Below are positions 1 to 6,340 of a stretch of DNA of 7,566 nt, piece by piece. The position numbers and the translations under genes are program-made. The notes under the pieces were generated by a model, which saw only the letters and a list, made by a program, of their open reading frames with translations, ran no database searches and had not been told where the DNA came from. The number at the start of each line of letters is the position of its first letter. The first letter of the stretch is position 1. Origin of the DNA: Oxalobacter sp. GTDB taxonomy: Bacteria; Pseudomonadota; Gammaproteobacteria; Burkholderiales; Burkholderiaceae_D. The stretch spans positions 1-7,566 of the forward strand of contig JAAZED010000255.1 in assembly GCA_012512465.1 (NCBI GenBank). The letters run 5' to 3'.

Positions 1-1276
1 CCAGCATACTGAGGGCAAGTACGTAAGTTGTCAGGGCAATAAGATGACGGAACGTTTTCTTTTGAACAATCAGGCGGTACCCCAGCCAGAAGGAAAACAG
101 AAAGGCACTGGCAAGCAACAGCAGTTGCAGCAGGAAAAAAACCTGCCCTGCCCAGTGGGCAGGTTCAATAAAGTCCGGAAACAGCGTGGAAAATCCCGTA
201 AAGAGCCCGATGCCTGCCAGCGGCGTCAGCCCCAGCGAGAGTTGTTGCCATGAAACGGAAAAAGGGCGGGTTATTCGGTATGCCAGCCACATCAATCCCC
301 ATAAAACACCACCCAGCAACATGCCACTGCCCGAAATGAGGCCTAGCGTGAGCAGCATGCTCGTGTCCGTCAGATTTCCAAACGCCTGCCTGGAAAAGGC
401 CAGCGTTGCCGTACTGATGCCGATCATCCCGAAAAGCAGCGTTAACGCCTGCACGGTAGAGGTCTTGCTCGAGACCGCAGAAAGGATTTCATGATCCATT
501 TTCCTTATTACCAGTTCTACGGCACCACGGTAACCGCTGCAACGTCCACAGGCATGACATGCGGACGCGCTCTGCATCTGTTTGATGTTGATAAGCGGGG
601 CGCAGTTGATCCGTTCGACAGGACCCTGCCAGGCATCCCATTTTTCAGGATCAACACGAAAATAAAAAGGAGAAAGCCTGGCTAAAAAGGCAAGTATGGC
701 ATTGGATGGACACAGATACATGCACCACACCCGCCTGCCGTTTCCGAATAAAAATCCGGTCAGGAGGGCGAAAAAGGTAAGAGAACCCAGCACAATGACG
801 ATTGATCCATGATGACGGGTTGCGCCTGAAAGAAAAAGGACAAGGGTATAAAAGATGAGCGTGATACCCGGCCATCCCGGCCAGCGTATCCATCGCGGGA
901 TTGAGCGTTTTTTCCCATGACGGCTGATGGCTTCTGTCAGTGCCCCTTCCGGACAGAAAATACCACACCAGATACGGCCGAAGAGCATGGTGGAAAGCAT
1001 GATCAGCGGCCAGCCGAACCCCCAGAAAACAAAAACGGAAAAGCGCTGAAGATCCGCCCAGAAAAAGGGGTTATCACCCGGCACGGGAAAAACAAGGGGA
1101 GCGAACAGTAAAAACAGATAGAGGCCAACCATGCCCCACTGGATGAGAGCAATTCGTCCGGGGTGCCGTTTCATGGCCAGTCCGAAACGTGTGATGAAAG
1201 GCACACGGCCGGTTATTGATGGAACAGATGACGGTGCTTTTTGGTTCGCTGTGACGGATAAATCGGGTGATCCCAT
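1..1276 (-). CDS. Polytopic membrane 4Fe-4S (NapH/NosR/CcoG-like) protein, C-terminus cut by window edge
   Basis: The minus strand is open from 1276 through the left edge (at least 425 codons), following an in-frame TAA near 1400. The translation is a membrane protein with about nine or ten hydrophobic segments, at roughly residues 42-64, 79-99, 136-152, 157-178 and 183-204, plus several after 270. Two CxxxCP motifs lie at membrane edges: C104/C108 in GRIWCGIFCPEGAL and C185/C189 in VWCMYLCPSNAIL. A ferredoxin-like CxxCGxC follows at C240/C243/C246. This arrangement is that of polyferredoxin-type membrane proteins (NapH, NosR C-terminus, CcoG), which bind Fe-S clusters and pass electrons at the inner membrane; the actual partner cannot be told here. 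The fourth cysteine of the ferredoxin motif is replaced by Arg250. I chose the ATG at 1276. The ATG at 1174 (MKRHPGRIAL, just before the first membrane segment) and a GTG at 1297 are alternatives, since no Shine-Dalgarno sequence is decisive. The gene is absent from simple ORF lists because it has no stop in the window. Confidence 0.8.
   Translation of the reverse strand, partial: MGSPDLSVTANQKAPSSVPSITGRVPFITRFGLAMKRHPGRIALIQWGMVGLYLFLLFAPLVFPVPGDNPFFWADLQRFSVFVFWGFGWPLIMLSTMLFGRIWCGIFCPEGALTEAISRHGKKRSIPRWIRWPGWPGITLIFYTLVLFLSGATRHHGSIVIVLGSLTFFALLTGFLFGNGRRVWCMYLCPSNAILAFLARLSPFYFRVDPEKWDAWQGPVERINCAPLINIKQMQSASACHACGRCSGYRGAVELVIRKMDHEILSAVSSKTSTVQALTLLFGMIGISTATLAFSRQAFGNLTDTSMLLTLGLISGSGMLLGGVLWGLMWLAYRITRPFSVSWQQLSLGLTPLAGIGLFTGFSTLFPDFIEPAHWAGQVFFLLQLLLLASAFLFSFWLGYRLIVQKKTFRHLIALTTYVLALSML
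135..163 (-). other. Terminator-like hairpin plus T7 run inside the membrane protein gene
   Basis: Read on the minus strand, CCTGCCC-ACT-GGGCAGG forms a perfect 7-bp stem with a 3-nt loop (163 to 147). It is followed by GCAGG and seven T residues (141-135). An alternative 8-bp stem pairs AACCTGCC with GGCAGGTT, placing the remaining T residues directly after it. The element lies within coding sequence (residues around EPAHWAGQVFF), so it may be chance. It has the form of an intrinsic terminator in the sense direction of the gene. Confidence 0.3.
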
Positions 1277-1338
1277 GCTTTTTTCGGAAAAATCCACAAG
1301 AGGTGATGGCTTTCGACACTGCTGCTTGTTGAAGTCTG

Positions 1339-1346
1339 ATACCGGT
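1339..1346. promoter_or_regulatory. ATACCGGT element in the divergent leader
   Basis: The octamer ATACCGGT, with palindromic core ACCGGT, lies in the 151-bp space between the divergent membrane protein and aldo/keto reductase genes. The same octamer is the centre of the perfect 12-bp palindrome at 2823-2834. A shared operator is possible, but two copies are weak evidence. Confidence 0.15.
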
Positions 1347-1375
1347 GTAATAATAAATAAAAATCGGCCAGGCGG

Positions 1376-1404
1376 TTGTGAAAATAACCGTGGCAAACTT
1401 TAAA
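1376..1404 (+). promoter_or_regulatory. Possible sigma70 promoter of the aldo/keto reductase
   Basis: TTGTGA (1376-1381) and TTTAAA (1399-1404) are separated by 17 bp. Each matches four of six consensus bases of the -35 and -10 boxes. The position would put the start of transcription near 1411, about 17 nt before the ATG at 1428. It is a weak match supported mainly by its spacing and location. Confidence 0.3.
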
Positions 1405-1427
1405 CAGCGCTTTTCGGAAAGCATATT

Positions 1428-2261
1428 ATGCATCAACATGAAATAACCCTGCCCAATGGTGTTGTCATGCCGACCCTTGGCCTGGGCACCTGGTTTATGG
1501 GCGAATCATCGATGGCGAGAAAAGAAGAGATCGAAGCCCTGTCCCATGGCATTGCGCTTGGCATGACACTGATTGATACGGCAGAAATGTATGCCAATGG
1601 CGGCGCCGAGGAGGTGGTTGCGGAAGTGATTGCCGGCAAACGCAGCGAAGTTTTCCTTGCCAGCAAGGTATTGCCGAGCAATGCCAGCCGGCAGGGCACC
1701 ATTGCGGCATGCGAGCGCAGCCTGAAACGGCTGAAAACGGATCATCTTGATCTGTACCTGTTGCATTGGCGCGGAAGTTATCCGCTTGAAGAGACATTTG
1801 AGGCATTTCGCGAACTGGAAAAAGCCGGCAAGATCCGTGCTTTTGGCGTATCCAATTTTGATCTGGCAGATATGGAAGAGGCGGCCAGGGTGGATGAGGG
1901 ACAAAACAGCGTCAACCAGGTGCTCTATAATCTGGCATCACGCGGAATCGAATGGGACTTGTTGCCATGGCAGCGGGAGAAAAATATTCCGGTCATGGCC
2001 TATTCGCCCCTGTACCAGACCCGCCTTTTGCGTAATCAGGAGCTGCAGCGTTTGGCAACGGCGTTATCCATTACGCCGGCACAGCTGGCGCTTTCATGGC
2101 TTTTGCATCAGGGTGTGGTGCCGATTCCCAAATCCTCCAATACTGCACGGATCGAAGGTAACCGGAAAGCATGGGATATTACTCTCAGTCCGGAAACCCT
2201 GGCGAAACTGGATGTCATCTTTCCGCCCCCGACACGCAAGATGCCGCTTGATATTCTTTAG
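1428..2261 (+). CDS. yeaE: Aldo/keto reductase, YeaE type
   Basis: A 277-residue NADPH-dependent aldo/keto reductase of the (beta/alpha)8 barrel superfamily, acting in the cytoplasm on aldehydes. The catalytic tetrad is visible: Asp50 and Tyr55 in LIDTAEMYANGGAE, Lys80 in FLASKV, and His113 in LYLLHWRGS. The cofactor-side motifs GVSNFD, SRGIEWDLLPW, VMAYSPL and VPIPKSS are also present. From memory of the E. coli YeaE sequence the resemblance is close end to end (GTWFMGE, SRGIE.DLLPW, final LDIL against LDMV); YeaE is reported to reduce methylglyoxal. Substrate here is inferred, not shown. The ATG at 1428 is preceded by GGAAAG (1416-1421) six bases upstream, a usable Shine-Dalgarno sequence. 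The gene is divergent from the membrane Fe-S gene and convergent with the DUF1857 gene, 28 bp between the two stop codons, with no obvious terminator between them. Confidence 0.93.
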   Translation: MHQHEITLPNGVVMPTLGLGTWFMGESSMARKEEIEALSHGIALGMTLIDTAEMYANGGAEEVVAEVIAGKRSEVFLASKVLPSNASRQGTIAACERSLKRLKTDHLDLYLLHWRGSYPLEETFEAFRELEKAGKIRAFGVSNFDLADMEEAARVDEGQNSVNQVLYNLASRGIEWDLLPWQREKNIPVMAYSPLYQTRLLRNQELQRLATALSITPAQLALSWLLHQGVVPIPKSSNTARIEGNRKAWDITLSPETLAKLDVIFPPPTRKMPLDIL

Positions 2262-2289
2262 GCCCAACTGACGGTGGACGGCGCTTTCA

Positions 2290-2784
2290 TTATTCCGGCA
2301 CGTCATTTTCTTTTTCAGGGTCGCCAAGGCGCCCCTGTGATGCCATCTGGCGGATGATGCGGATCGTATCAATATCCGCCTCACGATAGGCTGAGCGCCT
2401 GAAATCGTTATAAAACGCTTCAGGCCCTTCTTCCGGGGACGTGTCCTCATAAGTGAAACGGACGAAAAGCCGGCCCGGTTGTGGTTCTGCAATGGCCATT
2501 TCAAGCGTGGAAGCCAGTATCTCGCCCTGCTCGGGGATAAAAAAATGGACATGGCTTTCGATCGTGTAATGCACATGATCATTAACAATCAGGTTGCCAA
2601 AATCCAGGCAGCGGGAAACGACATTTTCCGTGCGTTCGACAATCGTGCAGGAATCCAGATGGGGGATGAAAAGCGTTGGTTCTTCTGCGCGCAGGACCAG
2701 TCCGCGCCACAACTGGGGGCGGGTCAGCGGCTCAATTCGCGGGTCTTGGGGATCGTTTATTTCGACAAGATGTTCAAATTTCAT
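2290..2784 (-). CDS. DUF1857 / AtaL-like SRPBCC family protein
   Basis: Encodes 164 residues starting MKFEHLVEINDP and ending in an acidic tail (KENDVPE). The N-terminal part, with LTRPQLWRGLVLRAEEPTLF, resembles the DUF1857 (AtaL-like) group of the SRPBCC fold, small cytoplasmic proteins with a hydrophobic ligand pocket and no established biochemical role in bacteria. No signal peptide or membrane segment is seen. The ATG at 2784 is preferred over an in-frame TTG at 2796 because family members begin MxFEH; neither start has a good Shine-Dalgarno sequence. The gene follows fmt on the same strand after 96 bp, so it may be read through from def-fmt or have its own promoter. A perfect palindrome lies 38 bp upstream of the start. 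Confidence 0.8.
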   Translation of the reverse strand: MKFEHLVEINDPQDPRIEPLTRPQLWRGLVLRAEEPTLFIPHLDSCTIVERTENVVSRCLDFGNLIVNDHVHYTIESHVHFFIPEQGEILASTLEMAIAEPQPGRLFVRFTYEDTSPEEGPEAFYNDFRRSAYREADIDTIRIIRQMASQGRLGDPEKENDVPE

Positions 2785-2822
2785 AGCGTGAGCCAATAAA
2801 AATAAATCAGCTGGAAAATGGT

Positions 2823-2834
2823 CATACCGGTATG
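2823..2834. promoter_or_regulatory. Perfect 12-bp palindrome CATACCGGTATG upstream of the DUF1857 gene
   Basis: CATACCGGTATG is its own reverse complement. It sits in the 96-bp gap between the fmt stop (2881) and the DUF1857 start (2784). Its size and place suit a small dimeric repressor site, but there is no regulator gene in the window to pair it with. Confidence 0.25.
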
Positions 2835-2880
2835 GGCAGGATTATGACGGGAGATAACCGCCTGTGTAAATGACCCGCAT

Positions 2881-3837
2881 TCAGGAGAAACGCCCGTTAT
2901 CCAGCGAAAATCCCTTGATGAATTCGGATGCCGGCAGTCGTTTGCTTCCCGGTTTCTGTATTTCCGTGATGCGCAGGACCCCGCTGCCACAGGCCACCAT
3001 GATGCCGTTCCCGATATCTGCGGCAATGATGCTGCCGGCGTGTTGCGGCGAGGTTTCCGGCAGTGCTTCAGCTTTCCATATTTACAGGGACGTCTCCCCG
3101 AAAGTTGCCTGGGTGCCGGGAAAGGGATTGAAAGCGCGGATTTTATTGGCAATCGTTTCTGCGGGCAATGAAAAATCCAGTATTGCCTCATCCTTCATGA
3201 GCTTTGGCGCATAGCTTGCGAGGCTTTCTTCCTGGGGACGGCTGCGAAGTGCGCCTTTTCTTTTCAGCATTTTCAAGGCACAGCAGATGGTATTGCCGCC
3301 CAGGATAGCCAGTTTGTCATGCATGGAGGACGCGGTATCACCAGGAAGAATAGGCAGTTCTTCCTGCATCAGAATGGGACCGGTATCCAGACCCTCATCC
3401 ATTTGCATGATCGTAATGCCGGTTTTTTTGTCACCTGCCTCAATGGCACGTTGTATGGGGGCTGCGCCCCGCCATCTTGGTAACAGGGAAGCGTGAATAT
3501 TCAGGCAGCCAAAGGCCGGGATATGGAGAAATTCCGCCGGCAGGATAAGCCCATAGGCGACCACAACCATCACATCAGGCCTGGCCGCTTCAAGCAGGTG
3601 AATCGTTTCTCTGGCCGCTTCGGCGTGCGTGCCGTTCAATCGCAGGGAAAGCGGCTGCAAGACCGGAATGGCATTTTTCAAGGCCAGTTGCTTGACAGCG
3701 GATATCTGTAATTGCATCCCGCGGCCTGCCGGACGGTCCGGCTGGGTTAACACGAGAGGGACATCATGCCCGGCCTCAAGCAGCGACTCAAGTGCCATGG
3801 CGGCAAATTCAGGTGTGCCGGCAAACGCTACCCTCAT
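2881..3837 (-). pseudogene. fmt: Methionyl-tRNA formyltransferase, interrupted by an in-frame TAA
   Basis: Fmt transfers a formyl group from 10-formyltetrahydrofolate to Met-tRNA(fMet) for translation initiation. The intact first part (3837 to 3082, 251 residues) starts [12 protein letters not shown]. It carries the folate-binding [11 protein letters not shown] loop (118-127) and the catalytic residues Asn113, His115 (CLNIHASLL) and Asp151 (DEGLDTG). It continues through the linker YAPKL and [23 protein letters not shown] at 3082-3084 then interrupts it. The same frame goes on for 66 codons (IWKAEALPETSPQHAGSII ... ITEIQKPGSKRLPASEFIKGF) to a TGA at 2881-2883, a recognisable Fmt C-terminus. 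The restored length of 318 codons is normal for the family. The missing part is most of the C-terminal OB-like domain, which contacts the tRNA, so the short product is probably impaired. The start overlaps the def stop as ATGA, indicating translational coupling. Nonsense mutation, readthrough and sequence error remain possible. Confidence 0.9.
3082..3084 (-). other. In-frame TAA codon 252 of fmt
   Basis: On the minus strand the codons read ACG TCC CTG TAA ATA TGG AAA GCT. Fmt proteins commonly have LKIWKA-like residues here, so the stop most simply replaces AAA (Lys) by one A-to-T change. There is no frame change across the site: codons on both sides give Fmt sequence in the same frame. Confidence 0.9.
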
Positions 3838-4373
3838 CTTTTTTTCCCTGATTGACTGGTTTTTTCACGCTTTTTCTCGCGTTCTTCTTTCAGCATCCTG
3901 GTTTTGATGCGATTACGCTTCAGTTGGGAGAGATAATCGACAAACATGAAGCCTTTCAGATGGTCTATTTCGTGCTGAAGGCAGACAGCCATCAGCCCTT
4001 CAGCCTGGATGTCGAAGAATTTGCCGTTAACATTCTGGGCACGGACGGTCACACGGGCAGGACGTTCCACTTCTTCATAAATGCCGGGAACAGACAGGCA
4101 GCCTTCGTCATAGCCGGCTTTTTCCGCACTGGCAGTGACAATCTCCGGATTGATAAATACCTGAAGCGTATTACGCTCCTCGGAAACATCAATCACGATG
4201 ACCTGCCTGTGCACATCAACCTGTGGTGCGGCAAGACCGATACCGGGGGCGTCATACATGGTTTGGGCCATGTCGGCAACGAGTGTTTTGAGTTGCTCGT
4301 CAAAAACCGTGACCGGTTCGGCAACCTTGTTCAGACGCGGGTCAGGATAACGCAGAATGGGTAAAAGAGACAT
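3834..4373 (-). CDS. def: Peptide deformylase
   Basis: A 179-residue metalloenzyme that removes the N-formyl group from nascent proteins at the ribosome. All three family motifs are present: GIGLAAPQ (44-51), EGCLS (90-94, metal ligand Cys92) and HEIDH (134-138, metal ligands His134 and His138, catalytic Glu135). After the catalytic domain there is a strongly basic tail from about residue 152 ([20 protein letters not shown], then TSQSGKKR). In E. coli the C-terminal helix of this enzyme contacts the large ribosomal subunit; the tail here may do the same and appears longer than in E. coli (inference). The start ATG is preceded on the minus strand by AGGAAG (4380-4375). It is first in a minus-strand block with fmt, overlapping it by four bases (3834-3837). 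The gene is intact although its partner fmt is interrupted. Confidence 0.97.
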   Translation of the reverse strand: MSLLPILRYPDPRLNKVAEPVTVFDEQLKTLVADMAQTMYDAPGIGLAAPQVDVHRQVIVIDVSEERNTLQVFINPEIVTASAEKAGYDEGCLSVPGIYEEVERPARVTVRAQNVNGKFFDIQAEGLMAVCLQHEIDHLKGFMFVDYLSQLKRNRIKTRMLKEEREKKREKTSQSGKKR

Positions 4374-4374
4374 A

Positions 4375-4380
4375 CTTCCT
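4375..4380 (-). promoter_or_regulatory. Ribosome binding site of def
   Basis: AGGAAG on the minus strand, one base before the def ATG (4373). The core AGGA is close to the start but fits a Shine-Dalgarno sequence and supports the chosen start. Confidence 0.55.
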
Positions 4381-4544
4381 GGTAAAGCCGTAGTCAGTAA
4401 AGCGCTTGCCCTATCGGATAATTGTCGGCAGAATTAACGCAATAGTTGATGGGTCAGGCGGATTGCCAATGCGGTTTCTCTGTTTAAACGAGGGATGAGT
4501 GTAGCACAGCTGCTCTTTTTCTGCTTTGTTGCGCCTGATTCGGG

Positions 4545-4561
4545 CGGCTTTCGAAAAGCCG
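4545..4561. other. Short perfect inverted repeat in the dprA leader
   Basis: CGGCTTT-CGA-AAAGCCG is a perfect 7-bp stem with a 3-base loop, ending 24 bases before the dprA ATG at 4586. No T run follows on either strand, so it is not an intrinsic terminator. It may form a hairpin in the dprA mRNA leader or be a protein site. It lies within the 212-bp divergent region between def and dprA, in which I see no strong promoter match. Confidence 0.3.
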
Positions 4562-4572
4562 GTAATTCATAC

Positions 4573-4581
4573 AGGACAGGA
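4573..4581 (+). promoter_or_regulatory. Ribosome binding site deciding the dprA start
   Basis: AGGACAGGA holds two AGGA cores, 9 and 4 bases before the ATG at 4586. The frame is open further upstream to an in-frame ATG at 4526, but that start lacks such a site and would add 20 residues not expected in DprA. Confidence 0.55.
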
Positions 4582-4585
4582 TGGG

Positions 4586-5713
4586 ATGCAGAAGACGAAA
4601 TTATCAAGGGAAGAACTCGCTTCATGGATCCGCTTGCTGGGGACAGAGGGAATCGGTTCGGGTACCGCAAGAAACCTGTTGTCGGTTTTCGGTATGCCAC
4701 AGGATGTTTTTTCGGCATCACTCAAGCATCTTGAGAGCGTGGTTCCCGGGAAAACGGCGCATCTGCTGCTGTTGCCGCCAACCGATGACATGCAGGCACA
4801 GATTGAAAAAACCGTCCGGTGGATGGGAGAACCGGGCAACCGGATCCTGACACTGGCTGATCCGGATTATCCGCCCGCCCTGCTGGAAATACCTGATCCG
4901 CCTGTCATGCTGTATGTGAAAGGCAGGATCGAACTCCTTTTCAAGCCGGCAATTGCCATTGTCGGCAGCCGTAATGCTTCCCGTCAGGGTTGTCGCGATG
5001 CGGAAAAGTTTGCCGAGACGCTTGGCCATGCCGGCTGGACCATTATTTCCGGCATGGCACTGGGTATCGATGCCGCAGCCCATGCCGGCGGTCTGGTTTC
5101 ACCGGCATCAACCATTGCGGTCATTGGTACCGGCGCGGACATCATTTATCCTTCGCGAAACCAGGTGCTGGCGCGCCGGATAGCCCAGGAAGGCTGCATG
5201 ATCAGTGAATATCCCCTGGGTATGGCGGCGCTGGCATCCAATTTCCCCAGACGGAACCGGATTATCAGCGGCCTGTCACGGGGTGTGCTGGTTGTTGAGG
5301 CAGCAGCCCGGTCCGGTTCATTGATTACGGCCCATGTTGCGGCTGAGCAGGGGCGGGATGTTTTTGCCATTCCGGGCTCCATTCATTCCCCGCTTTCGCG
5401 GGGGTGTCACCAGCTTATCCGGCAGGGCGCAAAGCTGGTTGAGACCGCACAGGATATCATGGAAGAATTGCCGCCACTGGATGCGCTGGTGGCTGATCTG
5501 GTCGAAAAAGCCGACAGGATGGATGAGGCGGAAATGGATGAGGACGCCGAACGTATCCTGTCAGCGCTGGGTTTTGATCCGGTGGATCCGGACCGCCTGT
5601 GCGAACGTCTGGAGATGGATATTGCAGTACTCAATGCCATTTTGCTTGAAATGGAAATGGATGGCTTAGTTGAACTGTTGCCGGGAGGGAGGTATCGTCG
5701 CCGTGCAAATTAA
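4586..5713 (+). CDS. dprA: DNA processing protein DprA (Smf)
   Basis: A 375-residue cytoplasmic protein. In natural transformation DprA binds incoming single-stranded DNA and loads RecA; many non-transforming bacteria keep it. The N-terminal helical region (about 1-70, LLGTEGIGSGTARNLLSVFG) looks like a helix-hairpin-helix/SAM module. The Rossmann-like DprA core follows: PDYPPALLEIPDPPVMLYVKG (93-113), AIVGSRNAS (124-132), SGMALGIDAAAH (155-166), GTGADIIYPSRNQ (181-193), SEYPLG, NFPRRNRIISGLS (219-231), ARSGSLITA (241-249) and DVFAIPGS. A C-terminal winged-helix-like segment (about 320-372, ILSALGFDPVDPDRLCERL to LLPGGRYRRR) is joined by an acidic Met- and Asp/Glu-rich linker near 310-320. 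It heads the plus-strand run dprA-smg-topB. The start at 4586 is chosen for its ribosome binding site and typical N-terminus. Confidence 0.96.
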   Translation: MQKTKLSREELASWIRLLGTEGIGSGTARNLLSVFGMPQDVFSASLKHLESVVPGKTAHLLLLPPTDDMQAQIEKTVRWMGEPGNRILTLADPDYPPALLEIPDPPVMLYVKGRIELLFKPAIAIVGSRNASRQGCRDAEKFAETLGHAGWTIISGMALGIDAAAHAGGLVSPASTIAVIGTGADIIYPSRNQVLARRIAQEGCMISEYPLGMAALASNFPRRNRIISGLSRGVLVVEAAARSGSLITAHVAAEQGRDVFAIPGSIHSPLSRGCHQLIRQGAKLVETAQDIMEELPPLDALVADLVEKADRMDEAEMDEDAERILSALGFDPVDPDRLCERLEMDIAVLNAILLEMEMDGLVELLPGGRYRRRAN

Positions 5714-5799
5714 AAAATTTTGGGTAACAGGTTCCAAAAAGGTGCAGGACTGTGTTTCAATACGGGCATATTGATAAATTTTTTCTCAACTGGATAAAC

Positions 5800-6273
5800 A
5801 TGTTCGATGTCCTGGTCTGGCTTTACCAAACCTACAGCCAGTTTGATGCGTGCCCGGAACAGCCCGAGCTGGCGCAGATGCTGAGTGCTGCCGGTTTTCG
5901 GGAAAACGAGATTTCCGAAGCGCTTGGCTGGCTGGATGCATTGGCCAGAACCGTTGGCGAATTCGACCAGTCAGGGGTGTGCCCGGATACCTTTCCATCC
6001 AGTATGCGAATCTATGCGGAACCGGAATTGCTGATCCTGGGGCCGGAAGCGATCGGTTTTATCCAGTATCTTGAACATGCCGGGATTATTGAGCCGCTGC
6101 AGCGCGAAATCATTGTGGAAAGCGCCATGACAGCTGAGGAATTGCCACTGCCGTTTGAGAAATTCAAGATACTGGTCCTGATGGTTTTGTGGAGTGAAGG
6201 ACGAAATCCGACATTTCCTGAATCTGATATGATTTTTTTCAATAATGAAAAGCTGTTCCATTTGCCTCATTGA
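5800..6273 (+). CDS. smg: Smg family protein (DUF494)
   Basis: Encodes 157 residues, the same length as E. coli Smg as I recall it. The family start MFDVLVWLYQTY is present, with an AGF..xEI.xAL.WL.xL helix (31-49), the conserved SSMRIYAEPE (67-76), GFIQYLE (86-92) and a final helix with KILVLMVLW (123-131). The protein is mostly helical and soluble, and its function is unknown; it is regularly found next to dprA and topB. The ATG at 5800 is chosen over an in-frame GTG at 5752 because family members begin MFDVL; the Shine-Dalgarno sequence is weak (CTGGAT about 6 bases upstream). An 86-bp gap separates it from dprA and 67 bp from topB, so co-transcription is likely. Confidence 0.93.
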   Translation: MFDVLVWLYQTYSQFDACPEQPELAQMLSAAGFRENEISEALGWLDALARTVGEFDQSGVCPDTFPSSMRIYAEPELLILGPEAIGFIQYLEHAGIIEPLQREIIVESAMTAEELPLPFEKFKILVLMVLWSEGRNPTFPESDMIFFNNEKLFHLPH

Positions 6274-6340
6274 GACAGAGAAAATACATTGGCCTGTAAC
6301 AGGCTGACATCCGATCAATCACAACCCACTGAAACGACTT

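Noticed and set aside
44..685. Plus-strand open frames near the left end
   Set aside because: They run antisense to a long, clearly coding minus-strand membrane protein with Fe-S motifs, and their translations look like no known protein.
1074..1439. Minus-strand open frame with a hydrophobic start (IFTTAWPIFIYYYTG) upstream of the membrane protein
   Set aside because: It overlaps the membrane Fe-S gene in another frame, and its later part has no protein-like character. The Fe-S protein frame itself continues to a good ATG at 1276, so no frameshift is needed.
2262..2289. Terminator between the convergent reductase and DUF1857 genes
   Set aside because: The 28 bp contain no stem followed by a T run on either strand.
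2781..3191. Minus-strand open frame covering the fmt C-terminal region
   Set aside because: It is a shadow frame. The fmt C-terminus continues in the original fmt frame past the TAA, so a frameshift into this frame is not the explanation.
4526..4585. ATG at 4526 as the dprA start
   Set aside because: There is no ribosome binding site there and the extra 20 residues cross the leader hairpin; the ATG at 4586 has AGGACAGGA upstream.
5778..5799. TTGATA plus GATAAA as a promoter for smg
   Set aside because: The -10 box would sit immediately before the smg ATG, leaving no room for a leader; the A/T-rich run explains the match.
5752..5799. GTG at 5752 as the smg start
   Set aside because: It would add 16 residues before the conserved MFDVL start; the ATG at 5800 gives the normal 157-residue length.
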